Part shown: positions 30,571 to 37,023 of the stretch, piece after piece | Layout: each line of letters starts with the position of its first letter | Numbering within the stretch: the first letter of the stretch is position 1 | From: a virus | IMG/VR virus record: IMGVR_UViG_3300021339_000007 | Span: 1-64,000 of that record | Direction: 5' to 3' (one strand) | DNA: 64,000 bases | Translations under genes and position numbers: made by a program | The notes under the pieces: generated by a model | The model's input: only the letters and a program-made list of their open reading frames with translations | Told to the model about the DNA's origin: nothing | Databases searched by the model: none

Positions 30571-30861
30571 TTAGCCTTCCCAGACAAGCGGACGCCAATC
30601 GGGAGGAATGATACCATCTCGAATAGCGTTCGAGATCATGCCTCTATGCCGAAAATCAGCGCGGAGAACATGACAGCGGCGGCATAAAGTTCGCAAGTTT
30701 GATAGTTTGTTCGTCGCATTCTTGCCTGATTGGATGTGGTCAATGTGGCAAGTGTCGATTTCTAAGGGCGTCTGACAGCGGACGCACTTTCGCCCGTCGC
30801 GCTGCCAGACTTTAACTCGAATAGCGTCCCATATTTCTTTCGGAGGTCGTTTTTTAGGCAC
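30571..30861 (-). CDS. HNH endonuclease
   Basis: About 96 residues from GTG 30861 (reading PKKRPPKEIWDAIRVKVWQR). The HNH core is CVRCQTPLEIDTCHIDHI, then SNLRTLCRRCH: two CxxC pairs around the HIDH catalytic element and the distal Asn. It lies on the opposite strand inside the late tail operon, as free-standing homing-type HNH genes often do. The open frame continues upstream to 30900 through the GGNNN repeat and was not used. First gene of the 30.5-33.4 kb island. Confidence 0.85.
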   Translation of the reverse strand: MPKKRPPKEIWDAIRVKVWQRDGRKCVRCQTPLEIDTCHIDHIQSGKNATNKLSNLRTLCRRCHVLRADFRHRGMISNAIRDGIIPPDWRPLVWEG

Positions 30862-30862
30862 T

Positions 30863-30951
30863 CTTTCAAACCCTTGTCTCGCCTTGCCTAACCCGTACAC
30901 GCCAAGGCCCGCCGTAACTCGCCACGCCGGACCGTGTCAAGCCGGACCCGG
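30863..30951. repeat. Period-5 GGNNN repeat, copy 1 (minus orientation)
   Basis: Read on the minus strand, the sequence falls into pentamers: GGTCC GGCTT GACAC GGTCC, then GGCGT GGCGA GTTAC GGCGG, then GGCAA GGCGA GACAA GGG. It ends in ACAAGGGTTTGAAAG immediately before the HNH start. The last 16 or so bases are nearly identical to the end of copy 2 at 32967-33042. It is not protein-coding in any sensible frame. A 6-bp hairpin (CCTAGC/GCTAGG) flanks its far side at 30958-30977. Confidence 0.85.
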
Positions 30952-30972
30952 TAGTACCCTAGCCCAATTGAG

Positions 30973-31578
30973 CTAGGATTCTGGAAGGATGTCAAACGAT
31001 TCGACCGTGAAGCGGCCAAACCCTACCGACCGACCATCGGCCAAGCCGACAAGTCTGCCGGCATCGATCAATACAGTTTCCATCTGAGTTCTATTGACGA
31101 CCGTCTTATCAAACAGCATATGGAATGTAGTTTCCCAACCGGGAGCGGCCGCGATCCGATAGCGAACGTTTCGGCCTTTCGTTGCGGGGTTCTTTACACT
31201 ACAAATGTGCATGTAAACCGACTGGCTTGCCTCGGTCGGGATTGGTTCAGGCGGTACGACCAAGGGTTTGCCGTCGCGAGTAAACAGGATACGCTCATCA
31301 TCGATCTGGAGCGTAGCAGCGACAGCGGTCTGAATGGAACCGCGTCCCGACTTGGTGTATTTCGCTGCATCACGACACATGCCGAAAATGTAAGTCGGAT
31401 GCACAAACAACTGCCTTTCTGCGGTCATAAGGACCGTCTTTTTCCATTCTTCGGGGTCGTTACCCGCAACGCCGGTTCGCTCTTGCTTTTCGAGCGGAAT
31501 CGCGTCGGGGCCGAACTGGTGCCAGAGAATAGACCGAGTACCTTTGATTCTGACGCTTGCCTTGATGACGTTTGCCAT
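30973..31578 (-). CDS. Orphan phage protein with C-terminal Gly-rich loop
   Basis: A 201-residue protein I do not recognise by name. Conserved-looking stretches include IKGTRSILWHQFGPDAIPL, AGNDPEEWK, TYIFGMCRDAAKYTKSGRGS and, at the end, GRLVGLADGRSVGFGRFTVE. That terminal Gly-rich pattern before a last beta strand recalls RAMP/ferredoxin-like folds, but this is weak. It is separated from the HNH gene by the GGNNN repeat. Confidence 0.62.
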   Translation of the reverse strand: MANVIKASVRIKGTRSILWHQFGPDAIPLEKQERTGVAGNDPEEWKKTVLMTAERQLFVHPTYIFGMCRDAAKYTKSGRGSIQTAVAATLQIDDERILFTRDGKPLVVPPEPIPTEASQSVYMHICSVKNPATKGRNVRYRIAAAPGWETTFHMLFDKTVVNRTQMETVLIDAGRLVGLADGRSVGFGRFTVESFDILPES

Positions 31579-31625
31579 GAGAATCTTTCTGCCTGCCTAC
31601 AATGCCGACAGGCGGGCGGTTTCGA

Positions 31626-31931
31626 CTAGATCAGTAATCCTGCGGCGCGGCAAGCATTGATAGCCTGCACCCTGTTGCAAACAGCGAGCTTCTTGTAAGC
31701 GTTCGATATGTGATAATCGACCGTCCTTTTGCAAACGTATAGCTGATCGGCAATTTCCTTGTTGCTCAATCCAGTAGCGACAGCAGTAAGAACGACGACC
31801 TCTTGACGGGTAAGAGGCAAACCAGTCTCATCTTTTACTGATGGAACGTGAGGCTTACGGGCATTGGTCGGGCGGGCCTGAAGCCCCGCGAGTGACGTAC
31901 AGTTCTCGAAGCGTGTAGCGATATTATTCAT
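31626..31931 (-). CDS. LuxR/GerE-type helix-turn-helix regulator
   Basis: A 101-residue protein with a C-terminal GerE domain: LTRQEVVVLTAVATGLSNKE, then IADQLYVCKRTVDYHISNAY, then KKLAVCNRVQAI. The hallmark E--V----A-G-SNKEIA---------V--H-----KL is complete. There is no receiver or ligand domain, so it binds DNA constitutively or is controlled by abundance. The start at 31931 overlaps the upstream stop by 8 bases. It may regulate the island genes or the tail operon around it. Confidence 0.85.
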   Translation of the reverse strand: MNNIATRFENCTSLAGLQARPTNARKPHVPSVKDETGLPLTRQEVVVLTAVATGLSNKEIADQLYVCKRTVDYHISNAYKKLAVCNRVQAINACRAAGLLI

Positions 31932-32202
31932 TGGTGTCTCTTTCCGGCCGACCATCGACCAACCGTATACTGTGGATTAGGTCCGCCATTTTTTCAGCGC
32001 AATAGGCATCGATTACCGCAACAAGGGCGGCATAACTAGCGTCTACGGCAGCATCCGCCAACCGGACGCGCAACGCCTGCTCATCTTGATAGTTGCGAGT
32101 CCTCATCCTTGCGCGCCGTACCTCGCAGTTGATATGCTCTCCTGCGGCGGTCTGAAATGTCGGGGACTCGCTGATCGATGTGCAGTACTTGTTATCCGGC
32201 AT
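31924..32202 (-). CDS. Hypothetical protein, helical
   Basis: A 92-residue protein from MPDNKYCTSISESPTF. The C-terminal two-thirds is helical (RVRLADAAVDASYAALVAVI) with DAYCAEKMADLIHSIR. Coupled to the LuxR-type gene. The longer open frame to 32289 overlaps the neighbouring gene and lacks a ribosome site. Function unknown. Confidence 0.62.
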   Translation of the reverse strand: MPDNKYCTSISESPTFQTAAGEHINCEVRRARMRTRNYQDEQALRVRLADAAVDASYAALVAVIDAYCAEKMADLIHSIRLVDGRPERDTNE

Positions 32203-32219
32203 TGTCCTTACCCTTCCTA

Positions 32220-32573
32220 TCAGGCAGCAAGGGTAAGGACAAAGGACCGACCTCGATAGGTCGGCTCTATCGTGCACGAGCAGCGGCAATCGCTGGACTC
32301 GCAGAAATCGCAGAAGTCTTCGGGCGAGGTTTCCGGCCTGCGGGCCATGTGTTCTGCGATTGCCCGTTCCTGGCGCTCGATCTGGTTCGTACGCGCTTCG
32401 CGGAGTTCGGCATTCGCAGGATCACATTCGCTGAAGCGATCCTTGAGGATTTGAAGGTAGCTCTGCATCGATTGCAGGTTCTCTGCCCAGGTGGCGGGCT
32501 GGACGGTGCCGCGATGGTGGCCGCGATAATCGCGGGATCGAACACGGGCAGAAAGTGTGGTTGCGGTTGGCAT
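32220..32573 (-). CDS. Hypothetical protein, paralogue of the gene at 7244
   Basis: A 117-residue protein from MPTATTLSARVRSRDY. It shares with 7244-7609 the block PATWAENLQSMQSYLQIL and the ending ERQERAIAEHMARRPE. A Cys-rich segment, CDFCESSDCRCSC, follows and may bind zinc. AAAGGAG lies upstream. First gene behind the promoter and leader at 32574-32705. Confidence 0.68.
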   Translation of the reverse strand: MPTATTLSARVRSRDYRGHHRGTVQPATWAENLQSMQSYLQILKDRFSECDPANAELREARTNQIERQERAIAEHMARRPETSPEDFCDFCESSDCRCSCTIEPTYRGRSFVLTLAA

Positions 32574-32705
32574 TTCGTTGGTCTCCTTTGCGGTAAAGGG
32601 TAAACTGAAAGCGTCCCTTTGCGGGATGCCGGGAGGTGGTCTCAACACCGACCGGCTTATTTAGTTTACTGTGTATATTATACACCTATATTGTGTATAC
32701 GTCAA
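32574..32705 (-). promoter_or_regulatory. Strong promoter and structured leader (island copy B)
   Basis: TTGACG (32700-32705) and a perfect TATAAT (32677-32682) with a 17-base spacer on the minus strand. The leader has a hairpin closing with GCCGG/CCGGC. It is followed by ATCCCGCAAAGGGACGC, CAGTTTACCC and CCGCAAAGGAGAC. The same elements in the same order are found at 15009-15142. Confidence 0.8.
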
Positions 32706-32728
32706 GCCCGAATCCGGTGTTTTCAACA

Positions 32729-32757
32729 TTTATTTTTGTGTATTTGTGCTGTATACT
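32729..32757 (+). promoter_or_regulatory. Candidate promoter of a leaderless gene
   Basis: TATACT (32752-32757) ends 6 bases before the ATG at 32764, so the start of transcription would fall at the start codon. The -35 is weak (TTTATT, 17 bases upstream). It diverges from copy B of the strong promoter, matching the arrangement at 15.1 kb. Confidence 0.5.
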
Positions 32758-32763
32758 ATCAGC

Positions 32764-32952
32764 ATGGAGAACACTGAACAGTCTGCACGCAAACGAGGCC
32801 CGGTGCCGGGGCCAAAAACAGAACGTTATCAGGTTCTTTTAGACCCAGACGCAGCCGATTGGGGAAAGCGGCAACCGGGCGGCCTTTCAGAACTGCTTCG
32901 TAAGCTTTTGAGCGATGCGTACGAAAAAGCGAATTCTAGTCCATCGGGCTAG
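32764..32952 (+). CDS. Small DNA-binding-like protein, probably leaderless
   Basis: A 62-residue protein from MENTEQSARKRGPVPGPKTE. A basic, Pro/Gly-rich N-terminal segment is followed by YQVLLDPDAADWGKRQPGGL and SELLRKLLSDAYEK, which fits the strand-helix-helix layout of ribbon-helix-helix regulators. It could control the divergent promoter B. No ribosome site is visible; start at 32764 chosen from the promoter position. Confidence 0.62.
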   Translation: MENTEQSARKRGPVPGPKTERYQVLLDPDAADWGKRQPGGLSELLRKLLSDAYEKANSSPSG

Positions 32953-32966
32953 AATGAACGGGCCAT

Positions 32967-33042
32967 GGTGAGCCAAGGTTAGGTCTGGTCCGGCGGGGTC
33001 TGGCTTGGCGCGGCGGGGCAAGACAAGACAAGGGTTTGAAAG
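32967..33042. repeat. Period-5 GGNNN repeat, copy 2 (plus orientation)
   Basis: Pentamers in register: GGTGA GCCAA GGTTA GGTCT, then GGTCC GGCGG GGTCT GGCTT, then GGCGC GGCGG GGCAA GACAA GACAA GGG, ending in TTTGAAAG as in copy 1. The two copies point outward-in from opposite strands and flank most of the accessory island (30.86-33.04 kb). Confidence 0.85.
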
Positions 33043-33104
33043 CAGGAATTGAATAGGTGCAGAGTCGAATAGCGCGTCAACTCGGTTGCATTAGAGAAGA
33101 CGCG

Positions 33105-33293
33105 ATGAACACACTACTTTGGGTTGTCGTAGGATTGTTGATATCCGCAGGTGGTATAGGCCTACTCTTCGCCGTACTGCTCGCTATGAACACTAACGAA
33201 TCGGGCGCGGTAGTTGCATTCATTATCGGTGCGGCCGGCGTGGTGTCGTTGTTCACAGGTTTAATCGGAGCATTTATACTGCACCGGAAGTGA
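33105..33293 (+). CDS. Small two-helix membrane protein
   Basis: A 62-residue protein from MNTLLWVVVGLLISAGGIGL. There are two transmembrane helices (residues 3-25 and about 32-58, VVAFIIGAAGVVSLFTGLIG), a short loop with MNTNESG, and a C-terminal HRK. A GTG at 33057 would add 16 residues. It is the last gene of the island and precedes a terminator. Function unknown; holin- or exclusion-like size. Confidence 0.62.
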   Translation: MNTLLWVVVGLLISAGGIGLLFAVLLAMNTNESGAVVAFIIGAAGVVSLFTGLIGAFILHRK

Positions 33294-33320
33294 AGCGGTT
33301 TATCAGGTTCACAAGGAACA

Positions 33321-33347
33321 GGAGCGATCTCAATTAGAGATCGCTCC
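33321..33347 (+). terminator. Terminator after the small membrane protein
   Basis: GGAGCGATCTC (33321-33331) pairs perfectly with GAGATCGCTCC (33337-33347) around a 5-base loop, followed by TTCTAGTTT. Confidence 0.7.
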
Positions 33348-33367
33348 TTCTAGTTTGGCGGTGAAGC

Positions 33368-33445
33368 TTGCGCAAACGAGTTGAAGTTGAATTAGACATA
33401 AGCGAAGCTGCCCATCGGCTTCAGACACTTATCTGCTCTTCCTGA
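33368..33445 (+). pseudogene. Remnant of a tape-measure N-terminus
   Basis: Starting at TTG 33368, 25 codons read LRKRVEVELDISEAAHRLQT and then LICSS before a stop. The true tape-measure protein 170 bases downstream begins MARKVVQVDLDISAAVAKVQ. Both have RK-V-V-LDIS-A followed by a helix, so this is very likely a decayed copy of the start of a tape-measure gene. It marks the right edge of the accessory island. Confidence 0.6.
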
Positions 33446-33490
33446 TCCTGCTTAGAAAATAACAGTGCGCGATAATTTGCAGGCTGCCAC

Positions 33491-33517
33491 CCCGTCCGAG
33501 ATTAGGGCGGGTTTTTT
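33491..33517 (+). terminator. Terminator upstream of the tape-measure gene
   Basis: CCCGTCC (33491-33497) pairs with GGGCGGG (33505-33511), followed by six T. It lies 20 bases before the tape-measure start, so transcripts from the island would stop before the tail genes, which would then need readthrough or a promoter that I do not see. Confidence 0.8.
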
Positions 33518-33537
33518 GTTGCCTGCTCGGAACAATC

Positions 33538-36500
33538 ATGGCTCGTAAAGTCGTTCAGGTAGATTTAGACATATCGGCTGCAGTTGCGAAGGTGCAAGAA
33601 CTTGCAGCGCAACTCGACAAGCTGCGAACGGAGTCTAACATCTCGATCGGGGCACAGGGCTTGCCTGGAAACGGCTTAATGGGCACGTTTTCAAGCTCAT
33701 CCGGTCCCGGCATCAATCCGGCCACGACCGGCGGCGTCACCATGTCCGGTGGCAGCGCGTCGGTCTCCGTACCTGGAAACGTCGCAGCAGGGCCGCCATC
33801 TCTGGGGGTCTTCGGATCGGGATTCGGAACCGGGCAAATGAACATGGTTTCCGGCACGGTTGCGGGCACACCTGCTAACGGCCGGGTTCCGTCGGATAGC
33901 GAATACGATTTCAGTGTGTCGTCTGGGTCCGCGCCGGATCAGCCTGGTTGGGCGGACGGCGAACAGTTCGCATATGTGAGAGGGCACTTTCGGCGTCACC
34001 CGCGCACGGGCAGAGCAGGTGGAGCAGGAGCACCTCCACCTCCATCGGCTACCGTATTTACCGAAGCCAGTGCGCCTTCTGATGATGACATGGGCGCACC
34101 CCCCATGCCGGTCCCTCCAACCGGCGGGGCAGGTGGGGGTGCTGCTCGTCGGCGTCGGCGCGCACGCGGTAACAATAACCGAGACGATGATGATTTCAAC
34201 TTCGAGGACTACATCGGCTTTCGTACGGCCCGAGAGTTGGCACGTGGTGCGTCAGACGTTGCGAACGAATATACACGGTACACGATTTCGGGAGAACCCA
34301 ATCCGCTAGCCCTGGGACAGAGCGCAGGTCTTCTAGGGGGAGGACTCTTTGCAACCGGACTGATTGCAGGCGGGATGGGGCTAGGGCCAGCGGGCATGAT
34401 CGGTGCGATAGCGGCCCCGCTTATTGGCGCGGGCGTTAACGCATTTCAGGCCCCCGCCATTCAGCGACAGAACATTGCGGCATCCTTTTCTGTTTATGGT
34501 GCAGCTTCAGGGCAAGATCCCAATGGCTTAGCGTCCGGCGCGGCTCAGATCGCCTCGCAGCAGAATTCAATGTTCTATGCGCAAGGCTATGCGCAGAACG
34601 TTGCGACCGGTAACCCGGTGCGCGACTTTATCGGCGGCGCCTGGGCGACAGCGGATAACTACCTGCGTCGATGGGGAATGCACGTTGGTACCGACCAGAT
34701 CAGCGCGCAGGACGTTGCTGCAATAGAACAGGCGGTTGGTTCGGCTGCATCCTCTGTTGGAGAGACGTTGACGCCTGAACAGTTGAGAAGTGCTTCTCAG
34801 CGATACGTGAGCATGGGCGGCCCAACTGGCAAGCCACTGTCTCAGGCTTCTTCTGCGGCAGTGTCGCGGTTGGGAGAGAGCGGCGGTAACCTGTTTTCGC
34901 TCTCATTGCGGGTTGGGGCGGATGCTACAAAGCTCGCAGCGAATATGCTTGGAATGCCCTTCGACGTCGAACAGGGTCGAAAAGATGCATGGGATTATCA
35001 AATAGGACAATCCCATATCGCAGGCGCGGAAGCGATCGCATCCGGTCTTGGATCAGAATACGAACGCTCCGCCTTCAGCGGTAAGACCACGTTTGCACGC
35101 CGGCCAGAATTCGATCGGATGCAGGCGGCACTGAGGGCTGATTATGACCTGACGGCCAGCGAGTATAACCGAATGCAGTCCGGCCCGCAGCGTGACAGTG
35201 TAGAAGCGAAGGGGCTATTCGCGCGTGGGCAGCAAGACCTTCTCCAGATAGATCGAAACCAAGCGCAACGATCCGAAGGGATTGTTGGAGACATCAGCGC
35301 AGCAGGGCGGGCAAACCTTGCGGCGGCGAACTATCAGACGAGTATGGCAAACCTCTTCGGGGGTGAGGCGGACTTGAGGCGGGCCGGGGCTTCCACATTC
35401 GCAACGCTCATGGATACGGCGAATCGCTTAGAGGCCACAATCGGACTGCCGGGACAAACCGCGCAGCAGATGTACGATCAGCGCGCACTGGTCTCCGCAA
35501 CCAGAGGCCAAGCTTTGCAACAGCGCACGCAACTGGTAGATGCGGGGCAACAACGGCGCTTCTTGTCTCAGGACGTGAATGTCAGCGTCTTCGCGGCGGA
35601 CCTTACCGCTTCTGAGATGTTCGGAACCGATTCGCAGTTGGGTGCTACATTTGCGGCGGCGGTTGGAAGTCAAGATTTTATCGCAAACGATGCGTTCACT
35701 GCAAGCCAAAACCAGAGTGCCTCAGTTGAGCAAAAGGCACGGGACCAAGTTCGGAGTGCGAATGCCAGACAGCAAAGCCTGAATCTTCGGGCGCGGAGTC
35801 TGGACGTATTGCTCTCTCGGATTGGTGGCCGTGCTTCCATAGCCGAAAGTGACGCGTCCAACGTGCTGCTCGGGGCGGCCTACGGCGACGCCGGGGATGT
35901 AGAGCGAGCGGGCGCAGGCTTCATTGGAGCATTAGGTTCGGAAAGAGCGTCCCTTCAGGATCAGCTTCGCCAAGGCGGATTGACGGTTGAGCAGGACATT
36001 CGGCTGCGAAGCCGGGTTTCCTCGATTGAAGGGCAACAGATACGCGCGCAAATCGACGTAAGGGACACTGTGCTTGGCAGAGTAGAGACCACTGCCAACC
36101 TTGCGAACCAAGCAGCCTCCAACGAACTTAATCGCTCACTACGCCTTGGCACGGGAAGTGACGTTCGGAGCGCATCGGGCGGAATGCTTTCCTCCCTTGG
36201 CAATGAGTATTCCAGGCTGCAGGAGCAAATCGACCGAGGCGGATTGACCTTCGATCAAAGAAGCCGCGTACAGGAGCGGCAGCAGAGCATCGGTCGTTCG
36301 GTCTTCGACATTGGTCAAAACGCCATTGATGAATCAATCAGGCGCGATGATATGTCAGGCTTCGGCTTGGCGTCGATAGAGAACAGCGCCGCACGAAGGA
36401 TAGCCTCTTTGATGCCCTACGGCTCAGGCGGCAGATTGAGTGCAGATGTTCGAACCATCCGTACTAATCAACAGCAACTCGGCGTCCTTCAACAACGGGA

Positions 36501-37014
36501 AGAGCAGTTGCGCCGAAGTGGAAACTTGTCTCCTGAGCGGCTGTCTTCCATCCGGGAGCAAGAGGCAAACCTTGGCGTGGAAATCGCGTCCGGCATTGCC
36601 GGCTTGACGGAAAATGTGGCCGACTACCTTCCGGGTCTTTCTGCAGGCCGTGGCGCGAACTACTCTATGTACGACAGTCTCCAGCTTGCGGCGCTACGTG
36701 TCAATCGAACCGGCTCCAATATCCGGTCCTTCGGAGCGATCAACGGCGCCCAGGCGGCCCGGCAAGCGCATGCGTGGGACCAATTGTCCGGAGGCATGAT
36801 CTCCGGCGGCCCTCATTCGCTGACTCAGGGAATCAACCAGGGCCGCGGGACAGGCGCCATGGAGATCCTTCTGACGCAGATCCGCGATACGCTGCAACGC
36901 ATCGGCAGCGGCAATACCGGCTCTACGCAAAGAATCGGCGAATCTGCCGGACAGGCGGCGGGGCAGATCAGTCAGCGCGATGTTGGATACGGATACGGCG
37001 GGCGCAAGCTCTAA
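33538..37014 (+). CDS. Tape measure protein
   Basis: An 1158-residue protein that sets tail length. The N-terminus is a coiled coil (about 10-45). A Gly/Pro/Ser-rich region (50-220) follows, then a hydrophobic stretch at about 255-305 (GLFATGLIAGGMGLGPAGMI), typical for the part inserted into the host membrane. The remainder is mostly helical. Two units of about 88 residues are repeated (LGSERASLQDQLRQGGLT near 800 and LGNEYSRLQEQIDRGGLT near 887), with a third weaker one. Length implies a long, flexible tail. The ribosome site is weak. Confidence 0.88.
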   Translation: MARKVVQVDLDISAAVAKVQELAAQLDKLRTESNISIGAQGLPGNGLMGTFSSSSGPGINPATTGGVTMSGGSASVSVPGNVAAGPPSLGVFGSGFGTGQMNMVSGTVAGTPANGRVPSDSEYDFSVSSGSAPDQPGWADGEQFAYVRGHFRRHPRTGRAGGAGAPPPPSATVFTEASAPSDDDMGAPPMPVPPTGGAGGGAARRRRRARGNNNRDDDDFNFEDYIGFRTARELARGASDVANEYTRYTISGEPNPLALGQSAGLLGGGLFATGLIAGGMGLGPAGMIGAIAAPLIGAGVNAFQAPAIQRQNIAASFSVYGAASGQDPNGLASGAAQIASQQNSMFYAQGYAQNVATGNPVRDFIGGAWATADNYLRRWGMHVGTDQISAQDVAAIEQAVGSAASSVGETLTPEQLRSASQRYVSMGGPTGKPLSQASSAAVSRLGESGGNLFSLSLRVGADATKLAANMLGMPFDVEQGRKDAWDYQIGQSHIAGAEAIASGLGSEYERSAFSGKTTFARRPEFDRMQAALRADYDLTASEYNRMQSGPQRDSVEAKGLFARGQQDLLQIDRNQAQRSEGIVGDISAAGRANLAAANYQTSMANLFGGEADLRRAGASTFATLMDTANRLEATIGLPGQTAQQMYDQRALVSATRGQALQQRTQLVDAGQQRRFLSQDVNVSVFAADLTASEMFGTDSQLGATFAAAVGSQDFIANDAFTASQNQSASVEQKARDQVRSANARQQSLNLRARSLDVLLSRIGGRASIAESDASNVLLGAAYGDAGDVERAGAGFIGALGSERASLQDQLRQGGLTVEQDIRLRSRVSSIEGQQIRAQIDVRDTVLGRVETTANLANQAASNELNRSLRLGTGSDVRSASGGMLSSLGNEYSRLQEQIDRGGLTFDQRSRVQERQQSIGRSVFDIGQNAIDESIRRDDMSGFGLASIENSAARRIASLMPYGSGGRLSADVRTIRTNQQQLGVLQQREEQLRRSGNLSPERLSSIREQEANLGVEIASGIAGLTENVADYLPGLSAGRGANYSMYDSLQLAALRVNRTGSNIRSFGAINGAQAARQAHAWDQLSGGMISGGPHSLTQGINQGRGTGAMEILLTQIRDTLQRIGSGNTGSTQRIGESAGQAAGQISQRDVGYGYGGRKL

Positions 37015-37023
37015 GGCGGGGAA

